Of a stretch of DNA of 64,000 bases, positions 34,810-43,089 are shown in pieces. Each line of letters begins with the position of its first letter. Within the stretch, counting starts at the first letter, position 1. Location of the stretch: positions 62,001 to 126,000 of the forward strand of contig MOYA01000001.1 in the NCBI GenBank assembly GCA_001899315.1, in the 5' to 3' direction. The DNA is from Candidatus Obscuribacter phosphatis. GTDB taxonomy: Bacteria; Cyanobacteriota; Vampirovibrionia; Obscuribacterales; Obscuribacteraceae. The notes under the pieces were generated by a model, which searched no databases, was not told where the DNA came from, and was given only the letters and a program-made list of their open reading frames with translations. A program made the translations under genes and the position numbers.

Positions 34810-35964
34810 TTGAAAGTTCCTTTCGGCAACATGAAAATCCATTACCAAGCTTATAAAGCCGAGCTTGATGCCGCCGTAGCCAGAGTAATGGAGAGCGGGC
34901 ACTATATATTGGGTCCCGAACTGGATAAATTCGAAAAGGACTTCGCTACTTTCCTCGGTGCTAAGTACACAGTTGGATGCGCCTCTGGTACTGAAGCAAT
35001 TTATTTGGCTTTGGCTGCCTGCGACGTGGGACCCGGCGACGAGGTCTTGGTGGTAGCCCACACAGCCGTGCCTACCATTTCCGCCATTTCCATGACCGGC
35101 GCCACTCCGGTTTTCGTTGATATCAAAGCTTCCACCTATGTAATGAGAGAAACTGAGCTGGAGGCCAAGATCACCCCCAAGACCAAGGTCATCATTCCGG
35201 TGCATTTGTACGGACATATGGCCGAGATGGAAACCATCATGAAGGTGGCAGCCAAGCATGGTTTGAAAGTGATGGAAGACGTGGCCCAAGCCACCGGCGC
35301 CACCTACAGAGGTCAGACCGCTGGTACCATCGGCGACTACGGTGCCTTTAGCTTCTATCCCAGCAAAAATCTTGGAGCCTTCGGCGACGGCGGCGCTGTT
35401 TCCACTAATTCAGAGGAAAACTACAAGAAGCTCGTCATGCTGCGCAATTACGGGCAGAGCAAGCGCTATTATCACGATATTGTCGGCATCAATAGCCGTC
35501 TCGATGAAATTCAGTGTGCTATTCTCGGCGCTCAACTGCCTTATGTGCATGAGTGGAACGATCGCAGACGTGAGATTGCCGACCGTTACACAGCCGGCTT
35601 GAAGGATGTGGTCATTACTCCGGTCGAACAGCCCGGCTGCAAGCATGTCTATCACCTCTATGTCATTCAGACTCCTTATAGAGATGAACTGCAGGAATAT
35701 CTTTTGGAAAGAGGCATCCAGTGTCTGATTCACTATCCGATACCGGCGCACTTGCAGCAAGCCTATAGCTTCTTGGGTTATAAACCCGGCACCTTGCCCA
35801 CCACAGAGCATGTGGTCAAACGCATTTTGAGTTTGCCGATGTTCCCCGAACTGACCGACGAGCAAGTCGATATGGTCATTGAGGGCATCAAAGACTTCCA
35901 CAAAGAACGCGGCATTACTTTTGAGATGGTTCAGAGCACCAGGGCTCTCGCCGAGACTGTCTAG
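34810..35964 (+). CDS. DegT/DnrJ/EryC1/StrS aminotransferase
   Basis: 384 residues; TTG start at 34810 with a gaggcgag site. Fold-type I PLP enzyme of the sugar aminotransferase family: SGTEAIYLAL, VHLYGHMAEM, MEDVAQATGATY with the pyridoxal Asp, and the Schiff-base Lys in FSFYPSKNLGAFGDGG. It would add an amino group to a 3- or 4-keto nucleotide sugar. Neighbours are a divergent epimerase/dehydratase and a downstream GT2 transferase (23 bp), giving the minimal set for synthesis and transfer of an amino sugar. Confidence 0.93.
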   Translation: MKVPFGNMKIHYQAYKAELDAAVARVMESGHYILGPELDKFEKDFATFLGAKYTVGCASGTEAIYLALAACDVGPGDEVLVVAHTAVPTISAISMTGATPVFVDIKASTYVMRETELEAKITPKTKVIIPVHLYGHMAEMETIMKVAAKHGLKVMEDVAQATGATYRGQTAGTIGDYGAFSFYPSKNLGAFGDGGAVSTNSEENYKKLVMLRNYGQSKRYYHDIVGINSRLDEIQCAILGAQLPYVHEWNDRRREIADRYTAGLKDVVITPVEQPGCKHVYHLYVIQTPYRDELQEYLLERGIQCLIHYPIPAHLQQAYSFLGYKPGTLPTTEHVVKRILSLPMFPELTDEQVDMVIEGIKDFHKERGITFEMVQSTRALAETV

Positions 35965-35987
35965 ACTAATCCAATCGAGTACGAGAA

Positions 35988-36725
35988 ATGACCAATATTC
36001 AGCAAATCGCTAGACCGGAAGAAACATCTGAACTGAAGAAGCTCCTTACTTCTGTTTCTTTGATCATCCCTGCCTATAACGATGAAGAAACAGTGGGCCG
36101 TCTAATCGATGATGGCGATGCCCTACTCAGCCAAATTGCCGGCGACTATGAAATCGTAGTTGTGAACGATGGCAGCAAAGATCGCACCTTGGAAGTGATT
36201 CAAGGTCGCGCCGAAGTAAATCCCAAAGTGCGAGTGATCAATCATCCAGTCAATAAGGGCTTCGGCTTCACCATTCGCGAACTCTATTTGGCCGGCGATA
36301 AAGACCTTATTTTTTCCTTGCCGGGGGACTATCAATACGCCCCCAAAGAAATTATCAAAATGGCAGAGGGTCTAAGAGACTATGACTTCGTCATTGGTCT
36401 GAGACTGCATAGAAATGATCCTCCCAGAAGGAAGATGCAGTCGAAGATCTATAACTTGATGCTGCGTACCTTCTATGGTCATAAGCACAAAGACGTCAAT
36501 TCAATTAAGCTCTTTAGAAAGAAAATCTTCGACAAAATTCAGCTGCGTTCGCAGACTCCTTTTGTCGATGCCGAACTTTGCATCAGAGCTGAAAGAGCCG
36601 GCTTCAAAGTCGTTGAAATTCCAATCGAGCATCTGCCCAGAATGACCCAAGGGGCTTCCGGCGGCAAGTTCTCGGTGATCTGGGAAACTTTCTCGGATCT
36701 CTTCAAGATGCGTTCGACCTTCTAG
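35988..36725 (+). CDS. Family 2 glycosyltransferase (DPM1/polyprenyl-phosphate type)
   Basis: 245 residues with the GT-A nucleotide-sugar fold: SLIIPAYNDEETVGRLI, VVVNDGSKDRTLEVI with the early Asp, HPVNKGFGFTIREL, and FSLPGDYQYAP at the DxD position, which reads G-D rather than D-x-D. KHKDVNSIKLFRKKIFDKI and FVDAELCIRAERAGFKVVEIP complete the pattern typical of dolichyl/undecaprenyl-phosphate sugar transferases. It has no C-terminal membrane helices, so it is soluble or peripheral. It lies 23 bp after the sugar aminotransferase and is probably cotranscribed. Confidence 0.88.
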   Translation: MTNIQQIARPEETSELKKLLTSVSLIIPAYNDEETVGRLIDDGDALLSQIAGDYEIVVVNDGSKDRTLEVIQGRAEVNPKVRVINHPVNKGFGFTIRELYLAGDKDLIFSLPGDYQYAPKEIIKMAEGLRDYDFVIGLRLHRNDPPRRKMQSKIYNLMLRTFYGHKHKDVNSIKLFRKKIFDKIQLRSQTPFVDAELCIRAERAGFKVVEIPIEHLPRMTQGASGGKFSVIWETFSDLFKMRSTF

Positions 36726-36747
36726 TTTGCTCTAGTCTAAAGAGCTA

Positions 36748-37020
36748 TTAGAGAAAGTCGGCGAATTTTGGTTCCTGGCTGTGTTGTTTAAACCAGTCGG
36801 CTAGTTTTTCTTGGTCGATTTCTATTTTGACTTCGATGATTTCGTCAATAACTTCTGGGGCGCTCAGGTCAAAGTTATTGAGAAAGTCGGCCAGTTCCTC
36901 GGTCTTCTCCAGGCAGTTCCAGGGAAGCTCCATTACATGGGGGTCGCAGTGGCTCTCGCTGTAAAAGTAGACATGCTTTTTCGGTGTCAGTACCAGCCAG
37001 CCTTCAACTAATGCCATCAT
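36748..37020 (-). CDS. Small acidic protein of unknown function
   Basis: 90 residues, no signal peptide. It begins with beta-like MMALVEGWLVLTPKKHVYFY, then HCDPHVMELPWNCLEKTEEL, then an acidic stretch (VIDEIIEVKIEIDQEKLADWFKQ). Two Cys and two His occur within residues 24-36, spaced C-x2-H-x7-C, a possible but weak metal site. There are no relatives by eye. Its frame is longer than expected by chance and it lies alone between the GT2 and KdpE-like genes. Confidence 0.55.
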   Translation of the reverse strand: MMALVEGWLVLTPKKHVYFYSESHCDPHVMELPWNCLEKTEELADFLNNFDLSAPEVIDEIIEVKIEIDQEKLADWFKQHSQEPKFADFL

Positions 37021-37163
37021 CCCGGATTCCCTAGTAGTTCTCTTATTTGTTCTCTAATTAGTAATTTAGTCTGGGGTGTATCAAGAAAGTATCAAGATTT
37101 TCGCTCTGCCGCTAATTTTATTTCTTTGCCAGGGGCAAAATTGGGTCAAACAGCTGACATAGT

Positions 37164-37859
37164 TCAGAAATTCTTGCTGGTAAAGCGATAGCCGACTCGG
37201 GTTTCGGTTTGTATGAAATGCGGTCTAGCCGGGTCGGTTTCGATTTTGTTACGCAGATTGGCAATATGCACTCTCAGTGAATGATGGTCTTCTGCATACT
37301 CCGGTCCCCAGACACGAGTCAGTAGCTGCCTATGGGTGAGTACACGGTTGGGATTATTGATCAACAGAGAAAGTAGATCGTATTCCTTAGGGGTGAGATG
37401 CACCACTTCTCCGGCTTTATGCACCAATCTTTTGTCCAGATCAACTTCCAAGTCGCCTTCGCTAAAGATAGGCGTGCCTAGGGTCTTTTCCGGTTGTTTA
37501 CTACGTCTGAGTACCGCCCTTACCCTAGCTAAGAGTTCGCCTACACCAAAAGGCTTACTGATAAAGTCGTCGGCTCCGCAGTCGAGTGCTTGAATCTTAT
37601 CTTCTTCCCGTTCACGAACTGATAGAACAATTATGGGAATCGAACTCCAGGAGCGGACCTGCCTGCATACTTCAAAGCCGTCTATTCCAGGCATAGCCAG
37701 GTCTAGAATGAGCAGTTCAGGCATTTCTACTGCCATTTTGTCGAGCCCCTCTTCGCCTGTGGCGGCCAGCTGCACTTCATAGCCATTGCGCTCAAAGCCT
37801 ATTTTGAGGGCTCGTCTAATTTGCGGTTCGTCGTCAATGACCAGAATTTTGGTGCTCAT
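37164..37859 (-). CDS. KdpE-like OmpR-family response regulator
   Basis: 231 residues. The receiver domain (1-120) has the acidic pair in VIDDEPQ, the phospho-acceptor Asp in LLILDLAMPG, Ser/Thr in VLSVRE and Lys in FISKPFG. A winged-helix DNA-binding domain (130-230) follows with LTPKEYDLLSLL and RVHIANLRNKIE. The wording of the receiver and PHFIQTETRVGYRF is that of KdpE. It overlaps the sensor gene by 4 bp (ATGA). No kdpFABC genes are present in the window. Confidence 0.92.
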   Translation of the reverse strand: MSTKILVIDDEPQIRRALKIGFERNGYEVQLAATGEEGLDKMAVEMPELLILDLAMPGIDGFEVCRQVRSWSSIPIIVLSVREREEDKIQALDCGADDFISKPFGVGELLARVRAVLRRSKQPEKTLGTPIFSEGDLEVDLDKRLVHKAGEVVHLTPKEYDLLSLLINNPNRVLTHRQLLTRVWGPEYAEDHHSLRVHIANLRNKIETDPARPHFIQTETRVGYRFTSKNF

Positions 37860-39313
37860 TCGAAAGCCTGGTTAGGTAATGTCACTCGCATAATAGTACC
37901 GCCTTCCGGATTATCCAAGGCTTCTATTTTGCCGCTATGTGCTTCCACCAATGCCTTACAAATGGCCAGTCCTACACCGACGCCCGGTATTGTCGATTCT
38001 GAAAGTCCATCTGCCCGAAAAAAGCGATCGAATATTTTGGGCTTGGCATCGCTCTTGATACCCTGACCTCGGTCGCTAACCTCGATATGGGTACTTCTTT
38101 CCCACTGTTTGATTCTAATTGTTACTTTGCGTTCCGGCGGCGAATACTTGAGGGCGTTTTCCACCAGGTTCTTGATCACCTGCTCTATTTGCACAGGGTC
38201 GAGCATTACTTCTTGCAATTCAGGGGCTATGTCCAGCTCAATGCGTTTATTTTCGTCTTCAGAAAAGCCGCTCAAACTGGCTCCCACTATCTCATTCAGA
38301 TCTGATAGCTCGGCCAATGGTCGCCAGGCACCGGCTTCCAGCTTAGACATGTCGAGAATATTGCCAATCATTCGATTCAAGCGGTCTGTTTCTTGTTCGA
38401 TACCTTGCAGCAACAGTTTCATTTCATTGCTTTCCACCGGTCTAAGCGTCGTTGACTCTTCTTGCAAGACTGATACTGCCGCCTTAATGCCTGTAAGAGG
38501 ACTTCTAAAGTCATGGGTAACCATCGATAAGAGTGCTGTCTTTAGGGTATCGGCTTCGGCAATGGCTTCCAACTTGCTTTGCTTGCGCGAGAGTTCTTCC
38601 CTTTGCAAAATTACTGCAGCATGATTGAGCAGGGCATCTAGAACAGTGCGCTTACTTTCATCCAGTTTCTGACCCTGGGCAAGCTTAAGATAAATGGCTC
38701 CCTGTCCAGTCTGCAAGGTTACTTTGTTTTCGTCTTTCCGGGGCTCTAGTTCACTATTCATCTCGGCTATGAGATTTTCTCGATCTTCTCCTAGGCAAGC
38801 CCTAATCACCATGCCTTCTTTTTCTCGGCTGGCGACCGCGGCAACATCGACAACCGTAAGCTTGGCTATTTGCTTTAAGACTTCGGTCAGGGCTTCTTCT
38901 GTTGTAATTTGCGAAGAAACAGCCCAGCTCGCACTGGCAAGTGTTTCAGTTTCGAGCTGTTTGCGGCGTGCTTCTTCTTCACTGCTCTTGAGCCTAGCTG
39001 TCAGATGACCGGTAATAATTGAAACAGTAAGAAGCATGCAGAGTGTGAGCCATTCGTTGGCGCTTTTTACTGCAAAAGTATAGCGAGGTTCGACGAAGAA
39101 CCAGTTGAAGGCGAAAAAGGCTAGAACAGCAGAAAGAATAGCGGCGCTTCTGCCAACATAGATACTAAGCAGAAAGACAAGCAAGAGATAGAGCAGTGAG
39201 ACATTGGCAAAGCCGCGGTCTAGATGAAAGATCTGAATGAGGATTGTCACCAGTATGACCAAGGTGATACTGGCGCCCCAGCGCAATGAATTATTCTTGG
39301 CCGGCTTAGTCAA
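37856..39313 (-). CDS. Shortened KdpD-like sensor histidine kinase
   Basis: About 485 residues from a TTG at 39313 that overlaps the hemL stop by 8 bp; an ATG at 39418 would overlap hemL by 113 bp and seems unlikely. It has the KdpD membrane block (DUF4118: four short helices, LLVFLLSIYVGRSAAILSAVLAFFAFNWFFV), then a GAF-like region, HisKA with the phospho-His in SMVTHDFRSPLTG, and HATPase (NLVENALKYSP, DRGQGI, GVGVGLAICKAL). The N-terminal KdpD sensor domain with its Walker motifs and the UspA-like domain are absent, so the signal probably differs from that of canonical KdpD. Confidence 0.85.
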   Translation of the reverse strand: MTKPAKNNSLRWGASITLVILVTILIQIFHLDRGFANVSLLYLLLVFLLSIYVGRSAAILSAVLAFFAFNWFFVEPRYTFAVKSANEWLTLCMLLTVSIITGHLTARLKSSEEEARRKQLETETLASASWAVSSQITTEEALTEVLKQIAKLTVVDVAAVASREKEGMVIRACLGEDRENLIAEMNSELEPRKDENKVTLQTGQGAIYLKLAQGQKLDESKRTVLDALLNHAAVILQREELSRKQSKLEAIAEADTLKTALLSMVTHDFRSPLTGIKAAVSVLQEESTTLRPVESNEMKLLLQGIEQETDRLNRMIGNILDMSKLEAGAWRPLAELSDLNEIVGASLSGFSEDENKRIELDIAPELQEVMLDPVQIEQVIKNLVENALKYSPPERKVTIRIKQWERSTHIEVSDRGQGIKSDAKPKIFDRFFRADGLSESTIPGVGVGLAICKALVEAHSGKIEALDNPEGGTIMRVTLPNQAFE

Positions 39314-40649
39314 GCTTGGCTGCAAAGTTGAAGGCAAACTCGAGGGCTGCTTCAACTTTGTCCAATGTTTCCTCGATGTCGGCAAGGCAGTGGGCGGCTG
39401 AGAGCACCGCCGCGTCATGAGCTGAGGGAGGCAAGTAGACCCCTTGATCTAAAAGATGGTGGAAGAACGCGGCATAAGCTTTTGTATTTATTTTTTTTGC
39501 GTCGGCAAAATCTTGCACCGGTCTCTCGGAGAAATTAAAGCCGAACATCGAGCCTTCTCGCTCTGGGCTAATCGGGTAGCCCTTCTTCTGTTTCAGTGTT
39601 TCCAGTCCCTGAAAGAGAATCTTAGCCATCTCTTCCATATGAGGAAAGGGATTGCTCTCTTTTAGAACTTCGATTGTGGTGATGCCACCAGCCATAGTGG
39701 CGGGGTTGCCGCTGAAGGTGCCGGCCTGATAGACATCCCCTAAAGGCATAAGTTTTTGCATGATCTCTCGGCGTCCGCCATAGGCTCCGATGGGCATGCC
39801 GCCTCCCAGCGCTTTACCGAAACAAGTCAGGTCCGGCTCGATATCATAAAGGGCTTGGGCTCCTCCTAAGGCGACGCGGAAGCCTGTGATCACCTCGTCG
39901 AAAATGAGCAGGGCTCCGTATTTGCGGCAGAGCTGACTGAGTCCGGCAAGAAAACCAGGTTGTGCTTTCACCAGTCCCATAGAGCCACAGACCGGCTCAA
40001 CCAGAACTGCTGCTATAGTCTTCGGCCTGGAGGTAAATAATTCTTCTAGGGCGGCAAGATTGTTATACGGCACCATCAATGTGGAGTTTGAGGCGGCACT
40101 GACTAATCCGCTTGAAGAACAATGACCGGTGGAAGCAAGCACGCTATCTGAATGACCATGATAGCCACCCTCGAACATGACTATTTTTTCTCTGCCGGTA
40201 AAGCCCCTGGCCAGCCTGATTGCACTCATCACCGCCTCGGTGCCAGAGTTGACGAAACGAATTGATTCAACCGAAGGTATAGTCTCAATGATCAGGGAAG
40301 CGAGCTTCAGTTCAAGCCTGTGTGGTGCACCAAATACAGCGCCATTATCTATGGTTGCCTTGACGGACTCTACCACTTGCGGATGCGCGTGTCCTAGTAT
40401 GGCCGGTCCCCAAGCGCCAAGGTAGTCGATGTACTGGTTGCCGTCTAAGTCGAAGAGCTTGGCGCCTAGGGCTTTCTCAAAGAAAATCGCCTCGCCGCCA
40501 ACTTCATGAAAAGCTCTAAAAGGGCTATCAACCCCTCCCGGGATTACTTCTTTGATTTGTGCCGCCAGGGCAAGCGAGGCTTTATAGCGAGCCGCTCTCT
40601 GGGCTTGCGGCAGGGCACCGGGCGGCAATTCTTCCACTAGATTCATCAT
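39306..40649 (-). CDS. hemL: Glutamate-1-semialdehyde 2,1-aminomutase
   Basis: 447 residues. PLP enzyme of the C5 tetrapyrrole pathway, converting glutamate-1-semialdehyde to 5-aminolevulinate. Signatures: PGGVDSPFRAF near the N-terminus, FVNSGTEAVMSAIRLARG, FEGGYHGHSD, LIFDEVITGFRVALGG and the Lys in CFGKALGGGMPIGAYGG. The start is ATG 40649 (or the adjacent ATG 40646), overlapping the IPT protein stop. A KdpDE-like two-component pair follows with 8- and 4-bp overlaps. The C5 route fits the cyanobacterial phylum. Confidence 0.97.
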   Translation of the reverse strand: MMNLVEELPPGALPQAQRAARYKASLALAAQIKEVIPGGVDSPFRAFHEVGGEAIFFEKALGAKLFDLDGNQYIDYLGAWGPAILGHAHPQVVESVKATIDNGAVFGAPHRLELKLASLIIETIPSVESIRFVNSGTEAVMSAIRLARGFTGREKIVMFEGGYHGHSDSVLASTGHCSSSGLVSAASNSTLMVPYNNLAALEELFTSRPKTIAAVLVEPVCGSMGLVKAQPGFLAGLSQLCRKYGALLIFDEVITGFRVALGGAQALYDIEPDLTCFGKALGGGMPIGAYGGRREIMQKLMPLGDVYQAGTFSGNPATMAGGITTIEVLKESNPFPHMEEMAKILFQGLETLKQKKGYPISPEREGSMFGFNFSERPVQDFADAKKINTKAYAAFFHHLLDQGVYLPPSAHDAAVLSAAHCLADIEETLDKVEAALEFAFNFAAKLD

Positions 40650-43072
40650 AGTTCCAATTCCGCTTCAAATTTTGCGGCACCTTTTTTGATTCGTTGAATC
40701 GGGACCACCACACTGTTGTCGCTGCCTCCGGAGCTGACCAAGCGGCTTTGAGTCAGTCTCACCAGGTCGGGCGATAGGTTAAAGACTTTCACCGGCACCT
40801 TGCTCTGCGTGCCCAAAACTTTGACCACAACTTTGCTGGCAACGGCATTGTCTTTTTCTCTTGCTTCGCCGATCACTTCAGCGGCGGCATATTCAAATGG
40901 AATTGGATTGCTGCGCATGCCCTGCGTGCTCACTACGATGGTGTGCAAGCCCGGGGTCAATTTGTAATTTTTCGGCATGGTGAATTTGAGCTGCACAGGC
41001 GATGCGGCGATAATCTCAGCATCCATGACGCCGTCGATGATTACTTTGTTGTTGTGGGCGACACCATCAAAATTGTGACCGTCGACAATCATGGAAGGGG
41101 TGCCGGTGGTCAGGGCTGTGGTTTTATCAAGCTTGGGCGGCTGCCCTTCCAAGGGATTACCCAAAGGCTGCAATACATCTACCATAGCCGGCATTTCATA
41201 AGAGCGGGCGGCTATGCTGATAATTAAAGACCGTCCGGGATTGGCGTCTTCAGGTACTTGATAGATAGCTTGCCCGCTGGCATCGGTGACTAAAGACATG
41301 CCGTTGAAAGTCAGTTCGACATTCGCTTCCGGTTGTTTCTTTTCATCTAAGAGAGCCACTGTTAAAGGCTTACCAGCCTGGGCGCGCTCGGGCAAAAGTA
41401 GGGTCGAGGTAGACTTAGGCATGCGCACACTCGGCGCCGCTGAAGCTGGATTTTGCATGGAAGCGGGGGGCGCATTTTGTACTGTCGGAGCCCCCGTCAT
41501 AGAGGCAATTAGCTGACTTTGATTAGGATCTTTAGCGGGTACTTTAGCCGGTTCGGCTTTTTTGTCTGTCACCTTTTCTATAGTTGCAGTTTTGACAGTC
41601 TTTGTTTGCTGCGCAGTCTGTTCGGAAGAATCGGCTCTTACTTCTTCTTTTACTTCTTCTTTTACTTTTGGCTTAGCGGCTTTCGCTACTTTAGGTGCAG
41701 TCTTTTCTGTCTCAGCCAGAGGCTCTTTCACTTTCTCGTTGGCAGCTGTTTCTTTTTCTGATTTTTCTTCTTCTGATTTTTCATGCTCGCTGATTTTTTC
41801 ATGCTCGCTGATTTCTTCATGCTCGTTGATTTCTTTATGCTCGCTGATTTTTTCATGCTCGCTTCGCGAGTGGTGCACACTAGGTTTGTCTTCGCTTACT
41901 TGATCTTGTTTATTCGGCAGCAGAGCTTCGGCAAGTTTTCTTTGTCTTTCGGCGGTGAGGCTAACCAGCTCATAATGCTTTCGATAGCTGTTAGTGAGTA
42001 GAGGCGGCAGGCTCAGAAGTTTTTTTTTTACTGGTTCTGTGCTTTGTGCGGGTAAAGATTTTTCTTCGGTGCTAGCTTCTTCGCTCTTGTTGACGCAGCC
42101 TGCTTCCACCGCTATCTGGTCGAGTTTACCCAACCAGAAGGTGACATTGCCCTGGCTCTGAATGTCAAAACCAGATTCCACAGGCGAGCGGGCTGATATA
42201 ACCACTAGAAATTCGTTGACTTGGCTGCCGTCTGGTGCTTTGCGATCGCGGCAGTCACCAGCAACGGTGACTGTCATAAGACCGCCCACTCTTTTGGCCC
42301 AGACAGCTGAAAGCGAGCCGTGAAACTTATCTGAGATTTCAATGTCCCCGGAAGACCAAGCCTCAGCCGAAAGTGAGTGACGCGCCTGACTTTCTTCCGC
42401 TTGAGGCAAGATGCGGTTGCCGATCACTTTTGGATCTTTCAGTGACTTTTCCAAAATCTCTTGGGCTAGCTTGACGACAAACTTTTCGTTTTCATCGCGG
42501 CTCGCCAGTATTTCTGGATTTTCTTTCAGGCTGCGGCTTAAATCATTCAAAACGCTAATAAGAGCCTTGTCCGGGACAAATTCGGGCAGCTTTTCTTCAG
42601 CCTTTTCTTTTGCCTCTTTTAAATTGCCTTCTTCAGTCTTCTTCTCGGCAGTCTCGTTCTTGCTCTCTTTGGCTGATTTAGAATCTCTCTCGGCTTTCTC
42701 TGTTTTCTCGGCTTTGACTGCCTTACCTGGCTTGTCGGCTTTCGCTTCTGCTTTCTCTTCTGCTTCTTGAGCCTCTTCTTTTTCTACTTGAGCTTCTTTA
42801 CCAAAGCCGAAGAAACCTTTCTTAGGTTTGGCTTCGGCTTTCTCTTTTTTGTTCTTCTTGTCTTGCTCTTTCGCTTGCTCTTTTACTTTTTTGTCTATTT
42901 TTTCAGTTTTGCTTGCCTCTTCTTTTGCTTTGGAAAAGACCGGGTTAACTGCAGTCAAAGGCAGAGTAAGAGCAAGGACAAGAGTGATTAGGCTTCCAGC
43001 ACCCTTCAGTTTGTCTGAAGTTTGGTTCATTTGGCTTAGTTGTTTTCTAGAACGCACACTATTGAACTGCAT
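40646..43072 (-). CDS. Large exported Lys/Glu-rich protein with IPT/TIG-like C-terminus
   Basis: 808 residues. The start is ATG 43072, fixed by gaggag 6 bp upstream. Signal segment LITLVLALTLPLTAVNPVFSKA (about 28-49). Then a highly charged Lys/Glu coiled region with the motif GFFGFGK, a compact section (about 160-330), a second low-complexity part with five 6-residue SEHEKI-type repeats, and a folded C-terminus: an Ig-like segment (LTVALLDEKKQPEANVELTF) and an IPT/TIG-like segment (PSMIVDGHNFDG, NKVIIDG, LTPGLHTIVVST). Probably an envelope-associated or surface structural protein. It overlaps hemL by 4 bp and follows the ARC6-like gene by 17 bp. Confidence 0.7.
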   Translation of the reverse strand: MQFNSVRSRKQLSQMNQTSDKLKGAGSLITLVLALTLPLTAVNPVFSKAKEEASKTEKIDKKVKEQAKEQDKKNKKEKAEAKPKKGFFGFGKEAQVEKEEAQEAEEKAEAKADKPGKAVKAEKTEKAERDSKSAKESKNETAEKKTEEGNLKEAKEKAEEKLPEFVPDKALISVLNDLSRSLKENPEILASRDENEKFVVKLAQEILEKSLKDPKVIGNRILPQAEESQARHSLSAEAWSSGDIEISDKFHGSLSAVWAKRVGGLMTVTVAGDCRDRKAPDGSQVNEFLVVISARSPVESGFDIQSQGNVTFWLGKLDQIAVEAGCVNKSEEASTEEKSLPAQSTEPVKKKLLSLPPLLTNSYRKHYELVSLTAERQRKLAEALLPNKQDQVSEDKPSVHHSRSEHEKISEHKEINEHEEISEHEKISEHEKSEEEKSEKETAANEKVKEPLAETEKTAPKVAKAAKPKVKEEVKEEVRADSSEQTAQQTKTVKTATIEKVTDKKAEPAKVPAKDPNQSQLIASMTGAPTVQNAPPASMQNPASAAPSVRMPKSTSTLLLPERAQAGKPLTVALLDEKKQPEANVELTFNGMSLVTDASGQAIYQVPEDANPGRSLIISIAARSYEMPAMVDVLQPLGNPLEGQPPKLDKTTALTTGTPSMIVDGHNFDGVAHNNKVIIDGVMDAEIIAASPVQLKFTMPKNYKLTPGLHTIVVSTQGMRSNPIPFEYAAAEVIGEAREKDNAVASKVVVKVLGTQSKVPVKVFNLSPDLVRLTQSRLVSSGGSDNSVVVPIQRIKKGAAKFEAELEL
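41774..41863 (-). repeat. Five tandem 18-bp units inside the IPT protein gene
   Basis: Five imperfect copies of an 18-bp unit (plus-strand form gattttttcatgctcgct) encode SEHEKI/SEHKEI/NEHEEI/SEHEKI/SEHEKS. The unit length keeps the frame, so copy-number change would alter protein length without breaking it. Confidence 0.9.
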
Positions 43073-43089
43073 CTTTCTCCTCGAATTCG

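Noticed and set aside
36811-37011. 66-codon plus-strand frame opposite the 90-aa acidic protein
   Set aside because: The minus-strand frame is longer; neither has a known family, so the longer one was kept with moderate confidence only.
37164-39313. Canonical potassium-responsive KdpDE
   Set aside because: The KdpD N-terminal and Usp domains and all kdpFABC genes are missing, so the potassium role cannot be claimed.
39313-39418. Upstream ATG for the KdpD-like sensor at 39418
   Set aside because: It would overlap hemL by 113 bp and add a Ser/Pro/Gln-rich segment derived from the hemL frame; the TTG at the hemL stop gives a normal short overlap.
41774-41863. CRISPR array
   Set aside because: Units are 18 bp with no spacers and are in frame within a coding sequence.
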